A DNA stretch of 64,000 nt from Lacticaseibacillus suilingensis. Its GTDB lineage: Bacteria; Bacillota; Bacilli; Lactobacillales; Lactobacillaceae. The first letter of the stretch is position 1. Each line of letters starts with the position of its first letter. Where the stretch lies: contig NZ_BOLV01000004.1 in assembly GCF_016861845.1 (NCBI RefSeq), forward strand, positions 109,318 to 173,317. Direction: 5' to 3'. Shown piece after piece: positions 18,401 through 26,331 of this stretch. Position numbers and translations under genes: made by a program. The notes below the pieces were generated by a model. That model was not told the DNA's origin, ran no database searches, and saw only the letters and a list, made by a program, of their open reading frames with translations.

Positions 18401-21308
18401 TTACCGCGTGGTCGGCACGCCAGACGGTACCGACAAGCAGCAAGTGCTTGATTTCAAGGTTAAAATCGATAGCGTTAAGCCAGAAGTGCGCAACCTGAAG
18501 CTGACCGCCGAAACCGACCAAGATGGCAACAAGCAGTACTACCTAACGGCTGAAGCCTTCGATAACTTCAGTGGCCTGGACGGCTCTGCCAACACGGCCG
18601 TTAACGGCGTGGAAAATGACGGCGACCAGGATCCAACCAGCTACGAAACCGAAGGCACCACTGCTGACGGCTACACCAAGATCAAGATTGCGCTGAGCGA
18701 TGCGCAGGTCAAGGCTTTGGCCGCTGGCCGTAACAGTATCGCCATTGGGGTGTTTGACAATGCTTCGAACGCTGCCACGACTTCGGCGACTGCGCAGAAG
18801 CCAGGCGAAACCAACTGGGGCCTGGTCTTTGACCAAGGCAGTTTGCCAGACAAGATCACGACACAAACCAAGGGCCTCAACGATGATGGCACCGCGTTTG
18901 AGTTTGGTGGTAATTACCTGGTTGAACCAAGCTTCACTTACACCGATGCTGATGGCAACGAACATGACGGCACAGTTGATTTTGCCGATGATAATTCTGG
19001 TAACTTTACTGCCGATCTGCCAGTCAGCGATGATGATTACACCACCACGGTTAAGGTTTATACCGATGACAGTAAGCAAACCTTGCTGTACGAGAAGCAG
19101 ATTCAGGTGGCGATGAAGACGCCTGAAATCGATGCCTTGGCCGTTGATGGTCAGGCCACTTACAAGCAAGGGGACCAAGCGGCCACGACGGCGCAGTCTT
19201 CCGAAACGCAAGTGACCCTGACTGGGACCGTCAGTGACGACACGCAAACCGTTCAGGTCGTTGTTGGTGACCAAACCATCGATGCCACGGTTAACGCCGA
19301 TCACACCTTTACCGCCGATGTGCCAATCGCCGGTGGGGACAACACGGCTAAAGTGACCGCCACTGATGCTGATGGTAACCAAACGGAAGTCGATCAACCG
19401 ATTACGTCCAGCAACTACGGCGTGGTTGCACCTTCCAACAAAGACGTGAGCTTCGATGATGGCATTGCCTTCGGGTACAACTACATCGCAGCGGATACCA
19501 AGAACTATGATCCGGCTACGGGCAAAATCACCATCACCGGGAAAGTTGCACGGCCAACCACGAATCTGACCATTGGTGATCAGAAGGTGAAAATCAACTC
19601 TGATGGCACCTTCAGTGTTACCTTGGATATCGGCACGCATCACGGCAATAACTTTGGCGTTTTGATTGGCGATGACACTTCCACCACGACGATTCAGGAA
19701 CGGATTAGCCTGTACGTGGATGCTAACTTGCCAACGCTCACGGTGGATCAGGCCAAGGATACTGATGGCGATGGGGTCAATGACACCATTACCACCAGCG
19801 ACCCGAACTTTACGTTGACCGGGAACGTTAAAGACGACAACACCTACGCCGACTTGTACATCAAAGATAGCAACGTTATGGCCGGCTATGGCGACGTGGA
19901 CTTCAACGCAGACAAGGGCTACGACCAAGACTTCAGTCAGACTGAAACTTTGAAGCCAGGCAAGAACACATTCAATATCTACGCCCAGGACTACATTGGC
20001 AACAAGACCGCGGTTCAAACCATCGTGGTCAACTATGTGCCAGCCACGGCTGAAGACACGGCGGCGTTGAAGGACGCCAAGGCCGCACTGAAGGCCACGT
20101 TGACTAAGGCGCGTGAACTGGGTGCTACCGGCGACTACACGCACGAAACCGCAGCGGTGCTCGCCAGTGCTCGGCAACAGGCGCAAAAGGTCTTGAACGA
20201 TAAGGATGCCACTTTGGCGGACGTTCAAGCCGCGCAAACCGCGTTGGATAATGCTATTGCTCAGCTGGTGAAAAAGGACGCTACCACGACCCCAACAGTT
20301 GATCCGAATGCGGATATCCTCGCCGCCATTCAGGAAGCTAAGCAAAGTCTCGGCACCACCACGGGTGAAACCCAAGATCCAGCCACGGGCCGGACTTACT
20401 ACGGTGATTTGGACAACTTGACCGCTGAAGTCAAGGCAGGCACTGTGACCCCAGAAGAAGCGAAGAAGCAATTGAACGCCTTCTTGAACCAGGCCACGAC
20501 GCTGGATGAAATCGCCGCCGCCAAGCAGCAAGTGGCTGCTGCCGGCTTGGGCGAAACCAAAGCCCCATCAGGTCGCACCTTCAATGGTGACTTCGATTAC
20601 CTGTACAACCAAGCCAAGGCTGGCGCGTTGACGCCGGCACAGGCTACGGCCCAGCTGAATGCCTTGCTTGATGATGCACTGGACACTTTGGCCAATGAAA
20701 TCAAGCAGGCGACCCCAGAGGCCACCGGCAATAGTACCGACGCTGCCACCGGCCGCAGCTGGTACGGCGATGTCGACAATGCCAAGAACACCGGCAAAGC
20801 CGCAACGACGCCTGATCAAAAACTGGCCCAGTTGACCGAACTGGCTAACTTCAAGCCACTGATTGCAGCGCAGGTTAAGGCCGATGCTGCCGCCGCTTAC
20901 GCTCAGGCACTAGCGGCCAAGAACGCAGCAGCCGCCGCGAAGAACACTGCAGCCAACAATACCCGTTTTGGCGGGAGTGATGTTGAAGGCGCAGCGGCGA
21001 AAGCCAATGCAGCTGCTGCAGCGCAGGCGGCAAGGGAAGCGGCACAGGCCAAATTGCTTGCTCAGCAAGCCAAGGCCAAGGCCGCGGCTGATGCCCAGGC
21101 CAAAGCGGCCGCTGCGGCGCAACCAACAGCGCTTGCGACTACGGGTGCAGCCAAGGCGACCAAGCTCAGCGTCGCCACTGACACCAAGCAACAGGCGGCA
21201 TTACCAGCCACCGGTGACCAAGCCCAAACTGGCTTGATGGCCCTCGGCGCCGCCATGATTGCCGGCGTGCTGGCCTTCTTCGGTAAGAAGAAAGCCGACG
21301 AGCGTTAA
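15465..21308 (+). CDS. Cell-wall-anchored subtilisin-like protease (lactocepin / C5a-peptidase type)
   Basis: 1947 residues. Signal peptide (1-33), pro-region with an inhibitor-I9-like part (DVIIQLAAAP ... KVQVKDLTKL), then the S8 domain with catalytic D220 (VVSVIDTGID), H284 (EEQHGMHVAG) and S623 (SGTSMASPF). A PA insert domain (about 440-590) lies between H and S, as in lactocepins. Then Fn3-like and repeated Ig-like beta domains (about 700-1520), one FIVAR repeat (about 1528-1602), a set of three repeats marked by GR(T/S)xxGDxD (about 1615-1795), a long Ala/Lys-rich helical wall spacer, and LPATGDQAQ with membrane tail. It would degrade extracellular protein (casein, host proteins) at the cell surface. 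Much bulkier C-terminal region than a minimal subtilisin. Divergent prsA-like gene probably aids folding. Confidence 0.92.
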   Translation: MNRTSKTIVTALASTAVLGALALSPVFELQAKASVDSQSKAKTKAKAAATLATRSNAKAKALATTEDTTAKAVEAQLAARGVNFTKLTTAQQKDTYVDVIIQLAAAPAAENGSLSTNASTAEIQAATEKVIAAQASTKAAVAAITAQGTGESYGYVINGFTTKVQVKDLTKLEQVAGVKSVSIAKVYYAAESSANDMANVSTVWSNYKYKGEGTVVSVIDTGIDPNHKDFRLSDASTAKLSEKDVNGFISKTGYGRYYTSKVPYGHNYADNDEIITDDNPEEQHGMHVAGIIGANGTGSDPTTSVVGVAPEAQLLAMKVFSNSDTAATTDSTSVVGAIDDSAKLGADVLNMSLGSASGKQSDDDPEVAAVENAINAGTAAVISAGNDGTSVSDQDGTNVDYFGNPDMEMVGTPGTARHATTVASAENTKAINNAITISADGTTILGPSMTETGTGFDLTAFDGKQFYEVKDADGNLGIGTADQFTADVKGKIAIVKRGDINFTEKQANAKAAGAAGVLIVNNAGGDEALTSVAYDAGFPTAGLSTNDGDKLVAYLAANPDATFNVEIGLKQMDNTLTATDAMSTFSSYGPTSDLSFKPDITAPGGNIWSTQNNNGYTNLSGTSMASPFIAGSQALLTQAMNDKNGKYYALYQSMTASERAAFMKTIEMNTATEITDVDRDAVIESPRRQGAGMVDVDAAIDAISKNPSTVTGANDYPGVELKDFDEATHQFTLKFTNRTDQPITYTLKDNAKLTAVYTSATDAQTATLYDKAIAGANIKADSTIAVPAGTTQEFTFTLTLPSDFEKDQYVEGFLNFEGSDDSKLSIPYMGFYGSWGDPQLFDDFNGVTFTPTTTGNTGTIVNGGNDEDGAISNPGLTTDAQGNYVIDTNNIAFSTAPGADIAWIQPEYWMFRNANDVQTQLLDDQGNLLTTFSTYKAATKSYWYANGQTYEKLDGAEFDGTYFDPQTNQTETLPDGTYTYRVVGTPDGTDKQQVLDFKVKIDSVKPEVRNLKLTAETDQDGNKQYYLTAEAFDNFSGLDGSANTAVNGVENDGDQDPTSYETEGTTADGYTKIKIALSDAQVKALAAGRNSIAIGVFDNASNAATTSATAQKPGETNWGLVFDQGSLPDKITTQTKGLNDDGTAFEFGGNYLVEPSFTYTDADGNEHDGTVDFADDNSGNFTADLPVSDDDYTTTVKVYTDDSKQTLLYEKQIQVAMKTPEIDALAVDGQATYKQGDQAATTAQSSETQVTLTGTVSDDTQTVQVVVGDQTIDATVNADHTFTADVPIAGGDNTAKVTATDADGNQTEVDQPITSSNYGVVAPSNKDVSFDDGIAFGYNYIAADTKNYDPATGKITITGKVARPTTNLTIGDQKVKINSDGTFSVTLDIGTHHGNNFGVLIGDDTSTTTIQERISLYVDANLPTLTVDQAKDTDGDGVNDTITTSDPNFTLTGNVKDDNTYADLYIKDSNVMAGYGDVDFNADKGYDQDFSQTETLKPGKNTFNIYAQDYIGNKTAVQTIVVNYVPATAEDTAALKDAKAALKATLTKARELGATGDYTHETAAVLASARQQAQKVLNDKDATLADVQAAQTALDNAIAQLVKKDATTTPTVDPNADILAAIQEAKQSLGTTTGETQDPATGRTYYGDLDNLTAEVKAGTVTPEEAKKQLNAFLNQATTLDEIAAAKQQVAAAGLGETKAPSGRTFNGDFDYLYNQAKAGALTPAQATAQLNALLDDALDTLANEIKQATPEATGNSTDAATGRSWYGDVDNAKNTGKAATTPDQKLAQLTELANFKPLIAAQVKADAAAAYAQALAAKNAAAAAKNTAANNTRFGGSDVEGAAAKANAAAAAQAAREAAQAKLLAQQAKAKAAADAQAKAAAAAQPTALATTGAAKATKLSVATDTKQQAALPATGDQAQTGLMALGAAMIAGVLAFFGKKKADER

Positions 21309-21336
21309 TCATCCTTCTGTCATACTAGTACCACCG

Positions 21337-21363
21337 AAAGAGCCTCTGCGGAGGCTCTTTTTG
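21337..21363 (+). terminator. Rho-independent terminator after the protease gene
   Basis: AAAGAGCCTC (21337-21346), loop TGCG, GAGGCTCTTT (21351-21360), then more T. Ten-base perfect stem. Confidence 0.92.
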
Positions 21364-21404
21364 CTGGCTTTTGGGCGCTAAATCTGCTATGGTTGAGTTA
21401 AAGA

Positions 21405-21540
21405 AAATCGTATGTATCAAGAGTGTTGGTAGTGGCTATGCACTGTGACCAACCGGCAACGTACCGCAAGGCAACGTGCCCCACCATAGACGGATGCAGA
21501 TCACTTCGGGGGTCGTGCATTTGATGTACGACTTTTTTTA
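21405..21540 (+). promoter_or_regulatory. SAM-I (S-box) riboswitch upstream of an orphan small gene
   Basis: All landmarks of the S-box aptamer are present in order. P1 closes between TCGTATGTATC (21408-21418) and GATGTACGA (21523-21531). ATCAAGAG (21416-21423) is identical to the class consensus. P2 is GTTGGT/ACCAAC (21425-21430/21448-21453) with AGTG/CACT inside and a TGA kink-turn element. The P2 loop CTATG (21436-21440) can pair with CATAG (21485-21489), the class pseudoknot. GGCAAC (21455-21460) and GTGCC (21476-21480), the ligand-contact segments, flank P3 (GCAA loop). P4 is ATGCA/TGCAT (21494-21498/21516-21520). A run of seven T starts one base after P1, so a SAM-stabilised P1 may itself act as a terminator; this last point is inference. 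The ligand follows from the known class. Confidence 0.8.
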
Positions 21541-21562
21541 ATCTTATTTTAGGAGTGATTGA

Positions 21563-21946
21563 ATGATTACATTGATTGATGGCGCAGTCCACGACCTACC
21601 AGTGGGGGAAGCCGTGGTGCCAGCTTATATGCAGCAAATCGCAAGTGCGACTGTGGTGAACTGCATTGGCCTGGATGACTACCTGGCGGTGCGGGGCGTG
21701 GCTAGTCCAAGCCAGCGGCAGGCGTTAGATGACCTGGTGGCGGCCAAACTGGCCACCGCGGCGCAAGGACTACTAGACTCGCACGCCGCTTTGCCGAAGC
21801 AGCGAGACACCCGCAAGTGGCAGGCTAGTGATGTTCGACAATGGCAACACGCGCGAGCGGCTCAAATCACCCGCAACTGGTTGGCTGATTTTGCGGCTGA
21901 TCCGGCAGTGCCGACGGCGGTGAGGCAGGCTGCTACTCTCGGCTAG
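21563..21946 (+). CDS. Unrecognised small protein behind a SAM riboswitch
   Basis: 127 residues starting MITLIDGAVHDLPVGEAVV, preceded by AGGAGTG at a proper distance. No family is recognised. There is no signal peptide or membrane segment. It is Ala-rich and mostly helical, with a middle stretch rich in Gln, Arg and Asp and two Trp (KWQASDVRQWQHARAAQ). It stands alone between the riboswitch and its own terminator, so whatever it does should be wanted when SAM is scarce if the riboswitch is an off switch. S-box genes elsewhere serve methionine, cysteine or SAM uptake and synthesis; a role in that area is only a guess from the regulation. Confidence 0.75.
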   Translation: MITLIDGAVHDLPVGEAVVPAYMQQIASATVVNCIGLDDYLAVRGVASPSQRQALDDLVAAKLATAAQGLLDSHAALPKQRDTRKWQASDVRQWQHARAAQITRNWLADFAADPAVPTAVRQAATLG

Positions 21947-21974
21947 TGACATAATTTCAGCTTGATTTGAACGA

Positions 21975-22008
21975 AGCGACGGCGCTGTTTAAGGTGCAGT
22001 CGCTTTTT
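21975..22008 (+). terminator. Rho-independent terminator after the riboswitch-controlled gene
   Basis: AGCGAC (21975-21980) pairs with GTCGCT (21999-22004), extended inside by GC pairs, followed by five T. Confidence 0.75.
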
Positions 22009-22009
22009 C

Positions 22010-22116
22010 ATTGACTCAGACCGACATGATGAGTCAATCTGTTGATAGCGCCGGTTTAGCGGGCCTCATTGGTTGACTCGATTCTCATTGACTCGCCAGT
22101 CGATGGCTTCTACACT
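22010..22116 (+). promoter_or_regulatory. Promoter with repeated TTGACTC operator motifs for the ABC exporter-TetR operon
   Basis: TTGACT (22088-22093) and TACACT (22111-22116) with a 17-bp spacer form a good sigma-A promoter. The -35 is part of TTGACTCG, repeated at 22073-22080. Upstream, ATTGACTCA (22010-22018) and TGAGTCAAT (22030-22038) form a perfect 9-bp inverted repeat of the same core. Four copies of TTGACTC in about 90 bp suggest the binding site of the operon's own TetR regulator (24675-25322). Confidence 0.65.
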
Positions 22117-22149
22117 GAGACCATCAAAGCATAAGAGGAGGAGATAGCG

Positions 22150-23064
22150 ATGACAGAGGTCGTTGCAATCGATCATTTAACCAAGCGCTTTGGCAAGTTC
22201 CAAGCGCTGAAAAATATCACCTTTACCATTCACCCCGGGGAAGTGTTTGGCTTCATCGGGCCGAATGGGGCAGGGAAATCCACCACGATTCGGATTTTGC
22301 TGGGGAACCTCAAGGCCACCTCCGGCCAAGCGACCATTTTTGGCCAGTCGGTGTGGACCGACGCCGTGGCCATTCACAAGCGGATTGCCTATGTGCCAGG
22401 GGATGTTGACCTGTGGCCAAATCTGACTGGCGGCGAGATTGTGGATCTGCTGCTGAAGCTGAGCGGTCAAAAGCATACCGCCCGCACCGACGAGCTGATC
22501 AAGAAGTTCGACCTTGATGTGGCCAAAAAGGCGCGCACTTATTCCAAAGGGAACCGGCAAAAAGTCGCGTTGGTCGCCGCTTTTTCCACCGACGCCGAGC
22601 TGTATATTTTTGATGAACCGACCAGTGGCCTCGACCCGCTGATGGAAGAAGTATTCCAGCAAGAGGTGTTGGCGCTGAAGGCAGCCGGCAAGAGCATTCT
22701 GTTGTCCTCCCATATCTTGAGCGAAGTGGAGCGGATGTGTGATCGCATCGGTATCATTCGCCAAGGGGAAATCATCGAAGTCGGCAGTTTGGCCTCGATG
22801 CGCAAGCTCAGCCGCAGCACCATTCACGTGCAAACCAAGCAGCCGCTGACCGCCATTGCGGGTTTGCCTGCCGTGCATCAGTTCAAGGCTGAAAGTGACA
22901 CCAAGGCGGAATTTGCCGTGGATAGTGAAGCCGTGGGCAGCGTGATGGAGCAACTGAGCAGCCTCGAAATCGTGCAGCTGCAAAGCACCCCACCGACGCT
23001 GGAAGATTTGTTCCTGCGCTACTACAACAAAGAAGGTGAAGCGGATGCCACACAGCACGTTTAA
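22150..23064 (+). CDS. ABC-2 type exporter, ATP-binding subunit
   Basis: 304 residues. Walker A GPNGAGKST (about residues 39-47), signature YSKGNRQKVALVAAF, Walker B ELYIFDEPTSGLDP and an H-loop SSHILSEVERM are all intact. The C-terminal 80 residues form the extra domain usual for DrrA/CcmA-type exporters. It powers the permease encoded next (overlap of 20 bp, so translationally coupled). With the downstream TetR gene the unit looks like an inducible antibiotic or toxic-compound exporter. RBS AGAGGAGGAG precedes the ATG. Confidence 0.93.
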   Translation: MTEVVAIDHLTKRFGKFQALKNITFTIHPGEVFGFIGPNGAGKSTTIRILLGNLKATSGQATIFGQSVWTDAVAIHKRIAYVPGDVDLWPNLTGGEIVDLLLKLSGQKHTARTDELIKKFDLDVAKKARTYSKGNRQKVALVAAFSTDAELYIFDEPTSGLDPLMEEVFQQEVLALKAAGKSILLSSHILSEVERMCDRIGIIRQGEIIEVGSLASMRKLSRSTIHVQTKQPLTAIAGLPAVHQFKAESDTKAEFAVDSEAVGSVMEQLSSLEIVQLQSTPPTLEDLFLRYYNKEGEADATQHV

Positions 23065-24664
23065 TCGCACCGGCACCTTGCTTAAACTGGAGCTGCGGCA
23101 TGACTGGCTGAAAATCGTGCTGTGGCTCACCGGCTTGGTGGGCTTAATGGCCGCCGCCGCGGCGAAGTTCGGCGGCATTTATGGCACCCAAAAGGAAATG
23201 GCCACCATTGCGACGACTTTGAAGACGCCAGCGATGGTCTCTTTGCTCGGGCCCTTCACCGCTAAACCGCCATACACGACGGCGCTGATCTACGGCGGGG
23301 AAATGATGGTGTTTATGGGGCTGTTCACCGTGATGATGAACATTCATTTGGCCGTTCATGCCACCCGCAGTCAAGAAGAGAGTGGCCTGACGGAACTAAT
23401 GCTGGCGCGCAGTGTGGGCCGGCAGGCGCCACTGCTGGCAGCGATGTTGGAACTGGTGATTGTCAATGGCCTGGGCGGGGTGCTGGAGGCGCTCGGCCTG
23501 CAAGCAGCCCAAATGCCAGGCGCCAGCGCGAATGGCAACTGGTTGTTTGGCTTGGGCTTAGCCGCCTTTGGCCTGATGTTTGGCAGCTTTAGTTTGCTGT
23601 TTGCCCAGCTGGCTAGCACCAGCCGCGGCGCGCTGATGCTCAGCTACGGTTTTCTGGGGCTGGTGTTCATCGCCCGGATGGGCACCGATGTTCAGAATCC
23701 TGATTTGACCTGGTGGACGATTTTTGGCTGGATCGAAAAAATGGAGCTGTACACCAACAATAACTGGTGGCCGGTGCTGTTGATGCTGGTCGGCGCCGTG
23801 GTTGGCGGCGCCGGCGCCGTGGCTTTGGCCGCGCGGCGCGATTTAGGCGCCGGCCTGATCACGCCGAAGCCTGGCCGCAAGCGCGCCAGTGTCTTCCTGC
23901 AAGGACCGCTGTCCCTGCTGGCGCGGGTCAATCGCACCAGCACGATTGTTTGGTTGCTGGGCATGGCACTCCTGGGTGCCAGTTACGGTTCCATTTTCGG
24001 AACCGTCGGGGATTTGGTCAAAACCAATCCCGTGCTGGGCAAGGTGCTTGGCGGCGCTGCGGTCACGGCGGCCAATCGCGCCGTGGTGCTGGCCATGGCC
24101 AACAAGCTGGCGGTGATTTTCGTCGGTGTGGCGACGATTCCAGCAGTGATCATGATTTTGAGCTTGAACCGGGATGAGCAAAAAGGCCTGTTGACCTTAA
24201 TGCAGGCCAAACCTATCGGCCGCTTGCGCCTAGCCTTAACCACCGCCGGCTATGGTTTGGTGGTGGGCTCAGCGACCTTCATCGCCGCAATTTGGGGCAT
24301 GGCTGCGGCGGGTCAGCAAAGTATGACCATCACCATCACGCTGGCGCGGTTCATGCGCAGTTTTGTCGGTTACTGGCCAGCGCTACTGGTGGTGTGTGGT
24401 TTGGCCATGCTGCTGGCCGGCCTGCTGCCAAAATGGCAAACCGTGATCTGGATTGTGCCCATCTATGGCGTGATTTCGCTGTACTTGGGGCCGCTGATGG
24501 ACCTGCCAAAATGGGCCCTGAAGCTGTCACCTTACGGCTGGGTCAACGACGTGCCAGTGGCCGCGATCAACTGGGGCACCTTTGGCTGGATGACGGCGCT
24601 CGGTGTCGTGCTGATGGCACTTGGCCTGTGGGCTTATCGGCGCCGTGATTTGTTAATGAATTGA
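23045..24664 (+). CDS. ABC exporter permease, double-length (polyketide-antibiotic exporter type)
   Basis: 539 residues from ATG 23045, overlapping the ATPase gene; GAAGGTGAAG serves as ribosome binding site. About 12 membrane segments in two similar halves (the second starts near LARVNRTSTIVWLLGMALLG). This resembles TnrB/exporter-of-polyketide-antibiotics permeases, in which two six-segment ABC-2 halves are fused, so one copy of the protein may suffice for a transporter with two ATPase subunits. The exported compound is unknown. Confidence 0.85.
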   Translation: MPHSTFNRTGTLLKLELRHDWLKIVLWLTGLVGLMAAAAAKFGGIYGTQKEMATIATTLKTPAMVSLLGPFTAKPPYTTALIYGGEMMVFMGLFTVMMNIHLAVHATRSQEESGLTELMLARSVGRQAPLLAAMLELVIVNGLGGVLEALGLQAAQMPGASANGNWLFGLGLAAFGLMFGSFSLLFAQLASTSRGALMLSYGFLGLVFIARMGTDVQNPDLTWWTIFGWIEKMELYTNNNWWPVLLMLVGAVVGGAGAVALAARRDLGAGLITPKPGRKRASVFLQGPLSLLARVNRTSTIVWLLGMALLGASYGSIFGTVGDLVKTNPVLGKVLGGAAVTAANRAVVLAMANKLAVIFVGVATIPAVIMILSLNRDEQKGLLTLMQAKPIGRLRLALTTAGYGLVVGSATFIAAIWGMAAAGQQSMTITITLARFMRSFVGYWPALLVVCGLAMLLAGLLPKWQTVIWIVPIYGVISLYLGPLMDLPKWALKLSPYGWVNDVPVAAINWGTFGWMTALGVVLMALGLWAYRRRDLLMN

Positions 24665-24674
24665 GGTGAGCAAA

Positions 24675-25322
24675 ATGACCCCAGCAACTATCGGCCAGCC
24701 GGTGGTCAAAGACCCGGCCAAAGTCGAACGCATTTTGCATGCGGCCCTGACCAATTTTGCTCAAATGGGTTATCGCAGCGCCAAAACCGACCTGATTGCC
24801 GCCGACGCCAAGGTGTCCAAGGGCTTGCTCTTTCACTACTTTGGCACCAAAGAGGCCTTGTACCTGGCCACGGCGCAGTGGGTGTTTCAGCGCCTGAATG
24901 AGGTGGCGGATTTCAGTGTCTGGCAGAATGCACCGGACTTGGAAACCATGATCACCCGGGCCCTGCGTTACAAGATTGCGCTCCAGGTGGACTATAAACC
25001 AGAATTTGCTTTTGCGATGACCTTGTATGGCGGCGGTTACCCCAAGGCCTTGGCGCCGGCAATTGGTCAGCTCATGGCCGGTGAAATGCAGCTGGTCAGC
25101 CAAGATCTCCTCGGTCCCGTGCTTGGGCGGATGAAGCTGAAGCCTGAGGTGACCCCGCAAATGGTGGGCGATTTGATTGCGGCGATGAATGACCTGATTG
25201 CCAGCAAAGCGCGGCCGTTTCTTGACGCCCATCCGGATGCCCAAGTGGCCGATCTCGAGTGGTTGGTCGACGAAGTGAAAAGCTACATGCGCATTTTGGA
25301 ATACGGGTTTATCCAGCAATAA
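24675..25322 (+). CDS. TetR-family regulator of the ABC exporter operon
   Basis: 215 residues from ATG 24675, spaced five bases from GAGGTGA; a GTG at 24666 is too close to the site. N-terminal TetR helix-turn-helix: ERILHAALTNFAQMGYRSAKTDLIAADAKVSKGLLFHYFGTKEALY. The C-terminal half is the variable ligand-binding and dimerisation domain. As the third gene of the exporter operon it probably represses the promoter at 22088-22116, with the TTGACTC repeats there as candidate operator, and is released by the exported drug. Confidence 0.9.
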   Translation: MTPATIGQPVVKDPAKVERILHAALTNFAQMGYRSAKTDLIAADAKVSKGLLFHYFGTKEALYLATAQWVFQRLNEVADFSVWQNAPDLETMITRALRYKIALQVDYKPEFAFAMTLYGGGYPKALAPAIGQLMAGEMQLVSQDLLGPVLGRMKLKPEVTPQMVGDLIAAMNDLIASKARPFLDAHPDAQVADLEWLVDEVKSYMRILEYGFIQQ

Positions 25323-25327
25323 ACAAG

Positions 25328-25357
25328 CGGCGCAGTCAGCGATGACTGCGCCGTTTT
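25328..25357 (+). terminator. Rho-independent terminator after the exporter operon
   Basis: CGGCGCAGTCA (25328-25338), loop GCGA, TGACTGCGCCG (25343-25353), TTTT. Eleven-base perfect stem. Confidence 0.92.
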
Positions 25358-25403
25358 GATCTCTTCATAAGCTGCCGCCTTTCGATTCTACCGGAAAATG
25401 CGG

Positions 25404-25438
25404 TATACTTACTTTTAGCAAGTCTGAAATGAGGTGAG
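25404..25438 (+). promoter_or_regulatory. -10 box and ribosome binding site of the dehydrogenase gene
   Basis: TATACT (25404-25409) is a good -10; no clear -35. GAGGTGAG (25431-25438) directly precedes the GTG start at 25442 and decides it; an ATG two bases upstream is out of frame and followed at once by a stop. Confidence 0.5.
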
Positions 25439-25441
25439 CAT

Positions 25442-26329
25442 GTGAAAATCGGATTTATCGGCACCGGCATCATGGGGACCGGCATGATTAACAACCTCCT
25501 GCAAGCCGGCTACGAAGTCGTGGTGTTCAACCGTACCAAGGCGCACGCTGACAAGGTGTTAGCTGCTGGCGCTACTTGGGCCGATTCGCCTGAGCAAGTC
25601 GCCGCTGACGCAGACGCGGTGCTTTCGATTGTGGGCTTCCCGCAGGATGTCGAGGCCGTTTATTTCGGCGAACATGGCGTCCTGGCAGGCGCCAAAGCCG
25701 AACAGATTTTGGTGGATATGACGACCAGTGCCCCAGACCTCGCTAAGCGCATTGCGCAAGCAGCCGCTAAGCAAGGGGCAGTGGCGCTGGATGCACCGGT
25801 ATCAGGCGGTGACATTGGCGCTAAAAACGGCACCCTCACCATCATGGTCGGCGGCGACCAAACGGCCTACGAGCAAATGAAGCAAGTCTTCGCCGCCATG
25901 GGCAGTACCATCAATTACTTTGGCCCGGCTGGCAGTGGTCAGCATACCAAAATGGCCAATCAGATTATGATCGCCGGCACCATGACCGGGCTCAGTGAAA
26001 TGTTGGTGTACGCGAAAGCCGCGGGGCTGGACCTGGATAAGGTCCTGACCACGGTGGGCGGCGGTAGTGCCGCCAACTGGAGTCTAACCAATTATGGTCC
26101 CCGGATTTTGGCTGGAGACTATACGCCAGGCTTTTTCGTGAAGCATTTCGTCAAAGACCTGCGCATTGCCCTTGAGGCCGCCGACCAGATGCACCTGGAC
26201 TTGCCTGCCACCAAACAGGCTAAGGCACTGTACCAGGCGATGGTGGACGCCGGCGAAGGGGACTTAGGCACGCAGGGTCTGATTACGCAGTATGCAAGTT
26301 GGCAAGCATCAGCACCAAGAAAGGATTAA
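25442..26329 (+). CDS. NAD(P)-dependent beta-hydroxyacid dehydrogenase (3-hydroxyisobutyrate dehydrogenase family)
   Basis: 295 residues with a GTG start. N-terminal Rossmann motif GFIGTGIMGTGM, family signature DAPVSGGDIGAKNGTLTIMVGG cut here as DAPVSGGDIGA plus GTLTIMVGG, and the catalytic Lys in GSGQHTKMANQI. These enzymes oxidise short 3-hydroxy acids (3-hydroxyisobutyrate, tartronate semialdehyde, glyoxylate or succinic semialdehyde reductases). Substrate cannot be told. It is followed after two bases by an aldo-keto reductase, so the two form an operon for small carbonyl compounds. Confidence 0.88.
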   Translation: MKIGFIGTGIMGTGMINNLLQAGYEVVVFNRTKAHADKVLAAGATWADSPEQVAADADAVLSIVGFPQDVEAVYFGEHGVLAGAKAEQILVDMTTSAPDLAKRIAQAAAKQGAVALDAPVSGGDIGAKNGTLTIMVGGDQTAYEQMKQVFAAMGSTINYFGPAGSGQHTKMANQIMIAGTMTGLSEMLVYAKAAGLDLDKVLTTVGGGSAANWSLTNYGPRILAGDYTPGFFVKHFVKDLRIALEAADQMHLDLPATKQAKALYQAMVDAGEGDLGTQGLITQYASWQASAPRKD

Positions 26330-26331
26330 CC

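Noticed and set aside
18543..20531. A 662-codon open frame antisense to the cell-wall protease gene.
   Set aside because: It lies wholly opposite a strongly supported S8 protease with intact motifs; the translation is low-complexity and has no domain, and no ribosome binding site is seen.
22177..23178. A 333-codon antisense frame over the ABC ATPase gene.
   Set aside because: The plus strand encodes an intact ABC ATPase; the antisense product has no recognisable features.
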